This document shows positions 8,152 to 16,855 of a DNA stretch of 64,000 nt, one piece after another (the stretch's first letter is position 1; each line of letters begins with the position of its first letter). The notes under the pieces are model-generated. The model searched no databases and was not told where the DNA came from. It saw only the letters and a list, made by a program, of their open reading frames with translations. Location of the stretch: assembly GCF_903166585.1 (NCBI RefSeq), contig NZ_CAESCM010000001.1:62001-126000 (forward strand), written 5' to 3'. Source of the stretch: Pedobacter ghigonis (lineage in GTDB: Bacteria; Bacteroidota; Bacteroidia; Sphingobacteriales; Sphingobacteriaceae). A program made the position numbers and the translations under genes.

Positions 8152-8267
8152 GCTGTTAAATTTCTTGTCAAAATAACTCAAAACCTCGCTAATTGCCAAA
8201 TCCCTGCATACTTAATCATTATTGCTCCTGCCTGCCTATACCAATTTAAAACTGTTAGCTAATCTCA

Positions 8268-8286
8268 TACTAAAATAGTTTTAGTA
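8268..8286. promoter_or_regulatory. Perfect 8-bp inverted repeat before the LEA-like lipoprotein gene
   Basis: TACTAAAA (8268-8275) and TTTTAGTA (8279-8286) form a perfect palindrome around TAG and end 10 bp before the ATG at 8297. The placement suits an operator or a short leader hairpin. No partner regulator is identifiable nearby. Confidence 0.4.
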
Positions 8287-8296
8287 TTTTGGCGTT

Positions 8297-8908
8297 ATGA
8301 TTAACATGAAAAACACACTAATGATTTGCCTGCTTGTAACCACTGCGTTGGGTTGCGGCATTAACAAACAGGCCCAGCAAATTAAAGCGCTGGAAAACTG
8401 TACTTATAAAATTACCGGAGTTCAGCAGGTATCGATTGCCGGCACCGATGTAAAGAAATTAATGGATCAGCAAAGTTTTAGCCTTACCAGCCTACCGGGT
8501 GTAGCATTGGGCTTATTACGCAAAGATATACCTCTAAAAGCCAACCTTAATTTAGAAATCAGCAATCCTTCAAGCAATCTGGCAGCCATAAACCAGTTCG
8601 AATATAAAATACTGGTAAACAATACCGATTTAGCAGAAGGCCTGGTTAACCAAAGCGTAAGCATTGCACAAGGGCAAACGGTAACCGTGCCGGTACAACT
8701 GGTAAGCAATATTTATGGTTTGGTATCCAACGGCAATGTATTTAACGATATTGTAAAAGCCGCCCAAAAAGGTTCATCGGCTAAAGATGAAAAACTGGGT
8801 TTATTAACCATTAAAATTAAGCCAACGTTTATGCTGGGTAATACCCCATTTAAATATCCGGGCTACATTACCATCAATAAAGATATCAGCAGTAAAATAT
8901 TATTGTAG
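8297..8908 (+). CDS. LEA type 2-like lipoprotein
   Basis: A 203-residue lipoprotein. The signal runs from MKNTLMICLLVTTALG to a lipobox cysteine (LGC, about residue 20), so the mature protein should be membrane-anchored in the envelope. The region from about 60 to 190 resembles the LEA14/WHy Ig-like fold: LKANLNLEISNPSSNLAAINQFEYKI is a typical run, with NLEISNPS as the hallmark. The function of bacterial LEA14-like proteins is not settled; desiccation or envelope roles have been proposed. A second ATG at 8306 is equally good as a start. The gene ends at a strong terminator. Confidence 0.75.
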   Translation: MINMKNTLMICLLVTTALGCGINKQAQQIKALENCTYKITGVQQVSIAGTDVKKLMDQQSFSLTSLPGVALGLLRKDIPLKANLNLEISNPSSNLAAINQFEYKILVNNTDLAEGLVNQSVSIAQGQTVTVPVQLVSNIYGLVSNGNVFNDIVKAAQKGSSAKDEKLGLLTIKIKPTFMLGNTPFKYPGYITINKDISSKILL

Positions 8909-8922
8909 CGCTTAGCTAGTAC

Positions 8923-8965
8923 AAAAAAAGCGCGGTTTACCTAAACGGTAACCGCGCTTTTTTAT
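8923..8965. terminator. Bidirectional intrinsic terminator
   Basis: The stem AAAGCGCGGTTTACC / GGTAACCGCGCTTT has a 5-base loop (TAAAC) and one bulged base. It is flanked by A-runs on one side and T-runs on the other, so it can stop both the plus-strand lipoprotein gene and the minus-strand protease gene. Confidence 0.9.
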
Positions 8966-8981
8966 TAGCTGAACTTAGCTG

Positions 8982-10580
8982 TTACATTTTTCTATGCGGG
9001 GTCATGATCATTCCTTTAAATCCATTCGGATCTAAACGGGCATCAACCGATTTAATTTCTTCTGTTGATAAACTTGAAGAAAGTGGTAAAGTATTTGTTT
9101 TTAAACTTGCCGTTTTTGGTGCAGTAAGTGGAAAAGTACCTGTATTGGCATAAGCCAAAGCATAGTATAAATAAGTTTCGGTTTCATCGCCCCAATCTTT
9201 TTTATAATCTTCATAGGCATCTTTATCCACTGTTAATCCCGAATAATATCCACCTTGGCCAGCCTGGTTTTTGGTTTCAAACTCTGGAATATACATATCC
9301 AGTTTATCAATCCTGATCGGGAAAAAGCCTACAGGTTTACCATAAGTGGTTTTACCGATCAGTTTCACATCAATTACAGGTTTTAAACTATTAATGGTTA
9401 ACTCGCTGGCCGAAGCTGTAGCGCCCGTTACGATGAAATAAATCCGGCTTAAAGCCAGGTTACCAGATTTGGCAAAACGTTCTATATTATCGGCCGAAGT
9501 TGACGAATAATTTAAATCGGCATAGGTAGCATATTTCCCATTAACACCACTGGTAAAAGTCTGCAATTTACCTGCATCATCTAATAAAGGCTGGTGGGCC
9601 AAAATAGAAGCCTTACGCTGGGCAGTAGTAATATTTTGTAAATAACTGTTGTAATAAGAGGTAAACATGATGCTACCGTTTTGGGCAATAGGCGCTGCCA
9701 GATTAATAATTTGGGTGGCGGTAGATACATATCCTCCTCCATTGTAACGTAAATCGACAATTAGTTCGCTTACCCCCTGCGCTGTAAAATTAGCAAAAGC
9801 ACTGTTTAAGCCTGCGGTTGCATTATTGGTAAAACTGTTAAAAACAATATAACCTACCTTTTTTGCCCCAACGGTATATACGTGGGTATATAAAATCGGA
9901 TTAACGGTATAAGAAGCACTTGTTATAACTACACTTTTGGTATTATTATTTAAATCGATAAAAACCAGGCTTACGCTGGGGTTTGTACCTAAAATGGCAT
10001 TATACAAGAAGCTTACATTTGAGGTATTGTAAGTTAGATTGGTACGGCCATTTACGCTCGTTATCCTGCATCCGCGGGTTAATCCCTGTTGTGCTGCCGG
10101 CGAATTGGGATACACATACTTTACCCTTAAATCGTCAGTAGTACTGTAATTTATAGAAAAGCCATAATCGTTTGCCGAGCCATTAACATCAGCCTTTAAT
10201 GCGCCTGTTTTCCCGGTAGTGGCCGCGGTGTAATCAAAAAACGAATATTTAGGCTCTGCAGAACTACTCACGTACTCATAAGGCTTTCCGGTTGTCGGAT
10301 CATTAGAGTACTGGGTTAAGGCATACAGCTCGGCCTCATTTGAGCTATAGCTGCGCGGATTAAATACCTCGTAGGTAGGCAGTGAGGTATTCCAGTAGTA
10401 TAATTCTTTGGCGTATAAAAAGATCGAATCTTTCGTCAGCTCTTCACGGGTGCCTGCAGGGGTAACCGTTGTCGGCGTAACAGGTTCATCGGGTACAGTG
10501 CTGCTTTTTTTACAGGCAGTAACTGCCATAAGGCCCATAAAGCCAAATATTAACAGCCTGTTAAATTTATTATTTTTCAT
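8982..10580 (-). CDS. S41-family peptidase lipoprotein with PDZ domain
   Basis: A 532-residue lipoprotein (signal MKNNKFNRLLIFGFMGLM, lipobox ending TAC, then KKSS). After a Pro/Thr-rich linker comes an N-terminal helical domain, a PDZ-like region near 165-215 (VYPNSPAAQQGLTRG and ITSVNGR), and the C-terminal processing protease core with ELIVDLRYNGGGYVSTA at about 283 and the catalytic-serine region GATASASELTINSLKP near 395, followed by GKTTYGKPVG. It should cleave periplasmic or surface proteins. A second ATG five codons upstream (10595) is possible; the signal peptide argues for 10580. Terminator at 8923-8965. Confidence 0.88.
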   Translation of the reverse strand: MKNNKFNRLLIFGFMGLMAVTACKKSSTVPDEPVTPTTVTPAGTREELTKDSIFLYAKELYYWNTSLPTYEVFNPRSYSSNEAELYALTQYSNDPTTGKPYEYVSSSAEPKYSFFDYTAATTGKTGALKADVNGSANDYGFSINYSTTDDLRVKYVYPNSPAAQQGLTRGCRITSVNGRTNLTYNTSNVSFLYNAILGTNPSVSLVFIDLNNNTKSVVITSASYTVNPILYTHVYTVGAKKVGYIVFNSFTNNATAGLNSAFANFTAQGVSELIVDLRYNGGGYVSTATQIINLAAPIAQNGSIMFTSYYNSYLQNITTAQRKASILAHQPLLDDAGKLQTFTSGVNGKYATYADLNYSSTSADNIERFAKSGNLALSRIYFIVTGATASASELTINSLKPVIDVKLIGKTTYGKPVGFFPIRIDKLDMYIPEFETKNQAGQGGYYSGLTVDKDAYEDYKKDWGDETETYLYYALAYANTGTFPLTAPKTASLKTNTLPLSSSLSTEEIKSVDARLDPNGFKGMIMTPHRKM

Positions 10581-10595
10581 GGAAGTTGGTAACAT

Positions 10596-11005
10596 GGTGT
10601 TGTATATACGTAACGTGTTGCAATAAAGTTGTTTTTATTGGTTTATAGTTAGCCCCGAAAACAGCTTTAAAAACTCCTTACTGAGAACTGTTAACTGAAA
10701 ACCCACCAACCAACAACTAAATTTAATCCAAAATATTGTGCAGCCCGCTGCATGTATCGTTGAATTACGTAAATCTACCGATTAAATTACTTAATCCTGA
10801 GATTATTGTAGTGAAAATATGTTAAATATTGATGCTTGTTTTAGTGAGCCTGGTTATCGGTTGACTGCTATAAATTGGGGTAACTAATATGAATCGGTTC
10901 AAAAAATAAATAGAAAGTTAAGTCCTTCCGCCCCCTTAAATTGTCGCCTTTGCACCGCAAAAAGCAACTAAATACTAAACAACTTTGTATTATAAATTGT
11001 TTGTT
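10596..11005. other. 410-bp gap with no gene seen
   Basis: This is an AT-rich stretch between two divergent genes. The short open frames in it have no signal peptide, motif or start context that would support them. I found no complete Bacteroidota promoter; CAACTTTG at 10980-10987 is the closest -7-like match for the downstream gene. Confidence 0.5.
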
Positions 11006-11368
11006 ATGAGCATTGCGAAAGTTAAAACATTTATGGATGCGCTGGATCATCCATTAAAAAAGGAAATGGAAAAGGTAGTCGAAATTATTACCACCGCCAG
11101 TCCAAAAATAGAAAGCGATATTAAATGGGGTGGTCCAAGCTTTAAATACAAAGAGGATATGGCCACTTTAAACCCAAAAATAAAAAACTATGTTGTGGTA
11201 GTTTTTCATAAAGCCTCGTTACTGAACGATGATTTTGGCTTTTTAGAAGAACAAACCAAAGGAAAAGCTTACGCCAAATTTTACACGATGGCCGATGTAG
11301 AACAGCATGCCGATGCGCTAGCAAAAGCCGTAAATGCCTGGATAAACTTAATGGAAACCAGTAATTAA
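11006..11368 (+). CDS. DUF1801 domain protein (YdhG-like)
   Basis: A 120-residue cytoplasmic protein of the DUF1801 type. It begins MSIAKVKTFMDALDHPLKKE and carries the family pattern IKWGGPSFKYKEDMATL near residue 45, then YVVVVFHKASLL. The biochemical role of the family is not known; members often neighbour small stress or SRPBCC proteins. The start is the ATG at 11006; a TTG at 10985 is in frame but lacks support. The next gene starts 12 bp downstream, so they likely form an operon. Confidence 0.75.
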   Translation: MSIAKVKTFMDALDHPLKKEMEKVVEIITTASPKIESDIKWGGPSFKYKEDMATLNPKIKNYVVVVFHKASLLNDDFGFLEEQTKGKAYAKFYTMADVEQHADALAKAVNAWINLMETSN

Positions 11369-11380
11369 AAATATAAAACC

Positions 11381-11821
11381 ATGGAAAAGATTGAATTTAA
11401 AACCACAATTAATGCCAGTGCCGAAAAAGTATGGGATGTACTGTTTGGGGTAGAAAGCTATCCGAAATGGACTTCGGTTTTTGCAGAAGGATCGTCAGTA
11501 GAAACCGACTGGAAAAAAGGAAGCAGAGCAATATTTGGGGATGGTAAAGGACAAGGAATGGTGGCGGTTATTGCAGAAAACATCCCTAATCAATTTATGT
11601 CTATCAAGCACGTGGGCGAGATAAAAGATGGCAAAGAGACATTGCATGATTGGGGTGAATCGCTGGAAAACTATACCTTAAAAGAACAGAATGGGCTCAC
11701 CGAACTCACCATTGATATGAACATTATCGACGAATGGAAGGATTACTTTAATGAAACCTGGCCTGCAGCCTTAAAAAAGGTAAAAGGCATGTCGGAAAGT
11801 GAATATCATGTGGAAACATAA
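11381..11821 (+). CDS. SRPBCC (AHSA1/START-like) domain protein
   Basis: A 146-residue protein with the SRPBCC ligand-binding helix-grip fold: FKTTINASAEKVWDVL at the N terminus, SYPKWTSVFAEGS, a string of beta strands, and the long C-terminal helix FNETWPAALKKVKGMSE. Such proteins bind hydrophobic ligands or help client proteins; none can be named here. It is the second gene of a pair with the DUF1801 gene and is followed by a bidirectional terminator. Confidence 0.8.
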   Translation: MEKIEFKTTINASAEKVWDVLFGVESYPKWTSVFAEGSSVETDWKKGSRAIFGDGKGQGMVAVIAENIPNQFMSIKHVGEIKDGKETLHDWGESLENYTLKEQNGLTELTIDMNIIDEWKDYFNETWPAALKKVKGMSESEYHVET

Positions 11822-11933
11822 TGGCCAGTGATTCTTTATACTGGCTAAAGAGCAAACATTAACCACAGATATAGCGGATAAATACAGCTATTGATCAGTG
11901 TTCGTCATCCGACTTCCAACTTCGAACCGAATT

Positions 11934-11967
11934 AAAAAAGCACCTCAAAATTAATTTGAGGTGCTTA
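11934..11967. terminator. Bidirectional intrinsic terminator
   Basis: GCACCTCAAA and TTTGAGGTGC pair around a 5-base loop (ATTAA), with A-run on the left and TT on the right. It lies between the convergent SRPBCC gene and the last gene of the ECF locus and can serve both. Confidence 0.85.
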
Positions 11968-11983
11968 ACTAAGAATAAAGAAC

Positions 11984-14464
11984 TTACCCTCCTCCTTTTA
12001 CCCTATTCTGCTCATCTTCACTTCCGGCCTTACGTTCCCTGGTTGAAAATGAGTTTCCAAAGCGATAAGAAAAAGACAAAATCAGCCGACGGCTATCTAC
12101 ATTTACATGGCTGTTCATATCAATGTTCTGATACCGGGTAATGTAACGGTACTGGCTTCCCTGAAAAATATCGTTGGCCAATAGCTTTAAACTGCCTTTG
12201 TCTTTTAAAATTAATTTCTGTACTGCTGCCGAAACGGCGTAATAACCTCTTTCTATCGAGGTACCGTAAACGGATTTAGAATGGTAGTAACCGTTAAGCT
12301 CGAAAGTGTAGCCTTTGCCTGCTTTAAACGAGTTTTGGGAATTTAAGCTGTAACTTACCATGCTGTTGTTAAAATCACCAATGGGCCCATCGCCCTGGTA
12401 CTGGTTTTTAAAAACGTTAGCAAAATTACTGGCCGTCCACCAGCTAAAATAGGTGTTTTGGGCCGTGAAGCTTAAACCGTAATTCACGAGGCTTTTTAAA
12501 TTCTGCGGACTTTCAAAGGTAGTATTGATGTTGTCAATCTGCCCCGAAACCCAGGTAATCACCCCTTTGGTTTTACTATAATTCAACCCTACCGTGTATT
12601 TGTTTTTAAATACATGGCTTAGCGCAATGGTTTGCGTAAGTTCAGGCTGCAGATTCGGGTTACCTTCATAGTACAATAAAGGATCGCGGAATACCCGGAA
12701 AGGATTTAAGTCGTCGTAGTCAGGTCGCTGTATCCTGCGGCTGTACGCCAGTTGCAAACGATGGCTTTCGCCAAATTGTTCGCTAACCGTTAAACTTGGA
12801 AAGAGCTGAAAATAATTACGTTTCAATACCGATCCGGTGGTAAGTTGGTTACCCAATGTATTGGTGTACTCTGCCCGTAAGCCCAGTTGGATGCTTGTTT
12901 TTTTAAATTCTTCGTTTACATTTACATAACCCGCATGTATTTGCTCGCGATATTTAAAGTGGTTGCTGCTGGTAGCATCGTATTCCCAGTTGCCCTGATT
13001 TAAGGCATGGTAAACTAAATTATTATCAGCATGGATGACCGAGCTTTTTAAACCCATTTCAAACTTCAGTGTTTTGGCAAAAACATCGGTATAATCGGTT
13101 TTGGCTATGTAAACATCGGTTTTAGCCGGAATATACCCCCTTCTGCTACTGGTTTGGGCAAGCGGATTGCCGGCTGTAGCACTGCTGTAGGTATCGAGGT
13201 TTAAATTTGAGGTAAAAGTATTGTTAGCAAAATCGGCATCGGCCGAAAATGTCCGCCCCTCTTTCTCAAATTTATGCAGATAGTTGAGGTTATAGGTAAT
13301 GTTGTTCCATTGTTGCTGGTCGTAATTGGTGGTTGATAAATCGCTGAGCAGCGCACCCGAATTTGCCTTTAACTGGTTACCCGTTTTACTATCGTGCAGG
13401 TATTTGCCAACATTCCCATTGATCAGAAAGCTGATATTATTCTTTTTGTTTACTTCCCAATCGGCCCCAAAACGGAAATTATGTGTATTTAAAGGTTCGT
13501 TGGTTTTGGTATGCTGATCAGAAACGCGGTTAAGCTGCTCGCCTTCGTAAAAGCGCCTGGTAAAATCGAGGTATTCGGTTTCGCCCCTAAAAGCATAATT
13601 GTAACTTCCAAAAACATTTAAACCGGCATGGCGGTAATTTAAGTTAAAGCCCGAACCGTACCTGGCTTTGCGGCCTGCACCACCATTAACCGAAACCGAA
13701 CCATTAAAGCCTTTGCCCTGGCTCTTTTTCATTACAATGTTAATCATCCCTGCATTACCAGAGGCATCGTATTTGGAAGAAGGATTGGCCATTATTTCGA
13801 TTTTGGAAACCGAAGCCGAATTGGTACCTTTTAGCATGGCGCTCAGCTCGGCAGGTGCCAGGTAAGTAAGCTTACCATTAATCATCACATTTACCCCCGG
13901 TCGCCCTTTAAGGGATATTTTACCATCTTCATCTACCTTAACACCTGGTGCCCGCTCTAAAAGTTCTAAAGCAGTGTTGCCCTCAGCCAAAATGCTGTTT
14001 TCTACATTGATAATGGTTTTATCTACCCCATGTTCGATAATTGGTTTCTGCACCACAATATTTACAGCACTTAAGGTCTGTGCATCTTCCAGCAGTTTAA
14101 ATTTACCCAAATGCAGTCTTCTGTTCTGGCTGGAAAGATTAAATACTGCAGTTTGGTGATTAACAAAACCCATGCTCGATATTTTAAGCTGATAGCTTCC
14201 TACCGGCAGGCCGGTAAATTTAAAAGCACCCAACGAATCGGTCATGGTGCCTTTTATACCTACACCCGCAGCATTGTGAATGGCTACAGAGGCATACTCC
14301 AGTGGGGCACCATCGACCATGGTAACGGTACCACTCACCAGGGTTTCATCCTGGCCAAAACAGTTCGAAAAGTTTACAATAGAAAGGAAAAATGCAAAAA
14401 CGAAGGGCAATAACTTCCCTGCAGCAGTTTTTTTAACTGCTGATAACGGCAACTTACTTTTCAT
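11984..14464 (-). CDS. Outer-membrane beta-barrel protein (CarboxypepD_reg + OMP_b-brl), last gene of ECF locus
   Basis: An 826-residue protein with an extended signal peptide (hydrophobic stretch near residues 17-33, mature from about 38, QDETLVSGTV). A CarboxypepD_reg-like domain follows (about 42-125), then a plug-like part (about 140-245, with ALELLERAPGVKVDED and NVMINGKLTYLAP) and a barrel of the OMP_b-brl family to the end. It differs from a classical TonB receptor but is commonly treated as one. It begins 3 bp after the PepSY gene stop and so is probably co-translated with it. Paralogue of the protein at 5056-7470. It may pass the same substrate as the upstream receptor (inference). 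Confidence 0.87.
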   Translation of the reverse strand: MKSKLPLSAVKKTAAGKLLPFVFAFFLSIVNFSNCFGQDETLVSGTVTMVDGAPLEYASVAIHNAAGVGIKGTMTDSLGAFKFTGLPVGSYQLKISSMGFVNHQTAVFNLSSQNRRLHLGKFKLLEDAQTLSAVNIVVQKPIIEHGVDKTIINVENSILAEGNTALELLERAPGVKVDEDGKISLKGRPGVNVMINGKLTYLAPAELSAMLKGTNSASVSKIEIMANPSSKYDASGNAGMINIVMKKSQGKGFNGSVSVNGGAGRKARYGSGFNLNYRHAGLNVFGSYNYAFRGETEYLDFTRRFYEGEQLNRVSDQHTKTNEPLNTHNFRFGADWEVNKKNNISFLINGNVGKYLHDSKTGNQLKANSGALLSDLSTTNYDQQQWNNITYNLNYLHKFEKEGRTFSADADFANNTFTSNLNLDTYSSATAGNPLAQTSSRRGYIPAKTDVYIAKTDYTDVFAKTLKFEMGLKSSVIHADNNLVYHALNQGNWEYDATSSNHFKYREQIHAGYVNVNEEFKKTSIQLGLRAEYTNTLGNQLTTGSVLKRNYFQLFPSLTVSEQFGESHRLQLAYSRRIQRPDYDDLNPFRVFRDPLLYYEGNPNLQPELTQTIALSHVFKNKYTVGLNYSKTKGVITWVSGQIDNINTTFESPQNLKSLVNYGLSFTAQNTYFSWWTASNFANVFKNQYQGDGPIGDFNNSMVSYSLNSQNSFKAGKGYTFELNGYYHSKSVYGTSIERGYYAVSAAVQKLILKDKGSLKLLANDIFQGSQYRYITRYQNIDMNSHVNVDSRRLILSFSYRFGNSFSTRERKAGSEDEQNRVKGGG

Positions 14465-14467
14465 AAT

Positions 14468-15595
14468 TTAAATTTGAGGATTCAACAAAGCTTTCTTCTT
14501 TTTAGGTTTTTTCTTTTGCTTGCCCCACCAGATGTAAAAGCCGGTGATGGGAAGGCTGGCACAGATTAAACTCACTAAAAAGAAGATAATTTTGGTGGTT
14601 AAACCACCAATTTCGCCAACATGTAGCCCATAATTAGAGCGTCTGAGCCATGCAGCAAGATTTTCATCGCGAAGCCTTTTGTTCGAAGCCGGTAATTCTT
14701 TCAACGTATACTGATCAAGATACACATCGCGCCAGGTGCCCCTGTACATATCGGTACATACGTATATAGCTTCCGATGCCTTTTCCGGAAAATGCATCAA
14801 TATCTCGTAAGGTTTGTGCTCGGCAATTTCGAATACCCCTTTGTGCCAGGCTTTATCTATTTGGCTAAGCAAATTGGTTTTTACTTGAATGGTGCTATCT
14901 GATACGGCTGCTATACGTGGCGATTTAGTACCGCCAGCCAGCCAGAAAACGCTGTTATTAAACCAGCTGAAACTCATCATTAAACCAGTAAAGGCCAAAA
15001 GCACGGCAATTAAAATGGAATAAAAACCCAGCACATTGTGCAAATCGTAGTTCACCCTTTTCAGTTTCGCCTTCCATTTAATTTTAAAACTTTGTTCGCG
15101 TGTTTTTTTGGTCCATTTTTTTGGCCACCACAGAATCATGCCACTAATGAGCAGCAAAAAGAAAATGAGTGTACCCCATCCTACTACCTGGTGCCCGATT
15201 TTTTCGGGCATCCAGAGGTAATAGTGACCATCTTTAAAAAATTTAAATATATCGGCATCTTTAACCATGCCCAGCACCTCGGCATTGTAAGGATTTACAT
15301 AAATGGTAGAATCTACCTCATGCGCACTAAAACGTGCCGAACGGTTTTCACCATAATACCACACCGATTCGATCTGTTTGCCGGGTAAGGCTTTCTGTAC
15401 CGATTGATATAAAGCCGAGGGCGCCAATATCTTCGCTCCCTCTGGCGCTTCTACCGCTACCCAGGGATTAATCATGGCTTTAATTTCATGTTCAAATACC
15501 AGTGCACAGCCCGTAATGCCCAGCACAAATACCACTATTCCCGAGGCAAGCCCAAGCCACAAATGAAACCAGGCGTTAATCTTTTTAAATGTCAT
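14468..15595 (-). CDS. PepSY-associated transmembrane protein (putative metal-chelate reductase)
   Basis: A 375-residue inner-membrane protein of the PepSY-TM family. The first helix carries NAWFHLWLGLASGIVVFVLGITG; a periplasmic PepSY-like region follows (about 60-130), then helices around residues 135-155 (GWGTLIFFLLLISGMILWW), 190-210 and 335-355. His residues in the helices (FHLWLG, HNVLGFYS, YGLHVGEIGG) resemble haem ligands of PiuB-like proteins. The family is tied to siderophore-iron reduction in many Gram-negative bacteria. It sits between a DUF4374 gene (12-bp gap) and a barrel gene (3-bp gap), consistent with iron acquisition. Confidence 0.87.
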   Translation of the reverse strand: MTFKKINAWFHLWLGLASGIVVFVLGITGCALVFEHEIKAMINPWVAVEAPEGAKILAPSALYQSVQKALPGKQIESVWYYGENRSARFSAHEVDSTIYVNPYNAEVLGMVKDADIFKFFKDGHYYLWMPEKIGHQVVGWGTLIFFLLLISGMILWWPKKWTKKTREQSFKIKWKAKLKRVNYDLHNVLGFYSILIAVLLAFTGLMMSFSWFNNSVFWLAGGTKSPRIAAVSDSTIQVKTNLLSQIDKAWHKGVFEIAEHKPYEILMHFPEKASEAIYVCTDMYRGTWRDVYLDQYTLKELPASNKRLRDENLAAWLRRSNYGLHVGEIGGLTTKIIFFLVSLICASLPITGFYIWWGKQKKKPKKKKALLNPQI

Positions 15596-15607
15596 TAACC
15601 AGGGCGC

Positions 15608-16810
15608 TTATTGCTTTAATTTTTCTATTCTCAAAATGTAATCGATACCACCTACAAACTCAACACCTTTAGTTAGTTTATCGGTAGCCGGATCGTATTG
15701 CCAGATATAATCGCGGTCTGCAGCGTTTACCGCAATAAAAGCCTTACCATCTTCAACAATTACCGCATTAACCATACGTTCGCCTTTATCAGCCGGCAAA
15801 TCAAGCTTTTTGATCAGTGCACCTGTTTTAACATCGATTACCGTAAAATAATGGTCGGTATCGATAGACTGACCGGCAATCCTGGAGCGGATAATCGCTT
15901 TTCCGTTACCGATATACCACATCGCTGCAGCCATTTCATTGTTGGCAGCTGCCGAATAGTTGAAATAATAGGTCGGATCTATCACAGTTGTTCCACTTTT
16001 GATGCGATACATCGCTGAAGGTGATTTATAATCGTAAACATTTACTGGATCGCTGATAAAATACAGATCGCCCTGTTCATCAATAAAAGATGATGGCGCA
16101 TATACATTTGAACCACCCGGCCCCGTTGTGCGTACATCTTCAAGCGATTTTTCTACCGCCATGGTATTATAATCAATCACCGCTACAAATGATTTCTGGA
16201 ATACCGGCATGTTGGGATAGTTGGTATAATCGTCAGACCCGAAGCTATAGCCTAGGTAAATTTTCTGATCGCGGTACTGCGCAAAACCCATATTGTACAG
16301 GTTAAAGCCTGCCGGGATACTGGCCAGCGATAACTTTCCGGTTTTGATCGTCATTTTATCGACTTTAATTACCGCATAACGTGGCTCACCTTTTCCTTCT
16401 CCAAAAATCACCAGCGTATTATCGTCTACCCAGGTGTAAGAACTCCAGTTTAGCCAGGCAAAAGGAATTTCCTTGTCAATTAACAGCGCACCGTTTTCTA
16501 CATGGTATTTGCCCAGGCGGCCACTGCCAGAATTGCAATGGTAATAAAAACCATCTTTCTGGATTACATCCTGCGCATAAACTTTTCCTGTCATTTCGGC
16601 TCCGTTTTTGGCCAGGCTAACGGTTCCGCTGGTTAGCGATTGGATGCCCGCAATATAATAAGCGGTATTGGGCCAGCTGCCCACACAAAGCACAGCCGAA
16701 TATTTGGTACCTTCTTCTATCTCGCCCACATTTCTTTTTTCGCAACTGCTAAAAACAACCGTTAAAGCAAGCATGCAAAGCAGAAGTGATTTGTTTAGTA
16801 TTTTATTCAT
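15608..16810 (-). CDS. DUF4374 lipoprotein (first copy)
   Basis: A 400-residue lipoprotein: signal MNKILNKSLLLCMLALTVVF, lipobox SSC, then EKRNVGEIEEG, whose acidic residues after the cysteine resemble the lipoprotein export signal for surface display in Bacteroidota. The rest is a repeating beta-strand pattern consistent with a propeller, typical of DUF4374, which accompanies siderophore-type TonB receptors. Key segments are LVIFGEGKGEPRYAVIKVD and KLDLPADKGERMVNAV. It starts 45 bp after the receptor stop. Its paralogue at 19431-20633 flanks the receptor on the other side. Confidence 0.85.
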   Translation of the reverse strand: MNKILNKSLLLCMLALTVVFSSCEKRNVGEIEEGTKYSAVLCVGSWPNTAYYIAGIQSLTSGTVSLAKNGAEMTGKVYAQDVIQKDGFYYHCNSGSGRLGKYHVENGALLIDKEIPFAWLNWSSYTWVDDNTLVIFGEGKGEPRYAVIKVDKMTIKTGKLSLASIPAGFNLYNMGFAQYRDQKIYLGYSFGSDDYTNYPNMPVFQKSFVAVIDYNTMAVEKSLEDVRTTGPGGSNVYAPSSFIDEQGDLYFISDPVNVYDYKSPSAMYRIKSGTTVIDPTYYFNYSAAANNEMAAAMWYIGNGKAIIRSRIAGQSIDTDHYFTVIDVKTGALIKKLDLPADKGERMVNAVIVEDGKAFIAVNAADRDYIWQYDPATDKLTKGVEFVGGIDYILRIEKLKQ

Positions 16811-16855
16811 TTTGATGGCTATATAATGTTTTTAAAAAATCAATGGTGGATTAAA

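Noticed and set aside
15038..15388. Open frame of 116 codons on the plus strand
   Set aside because: Antisense to the PepSY gene, low-complexity translation and no start context.
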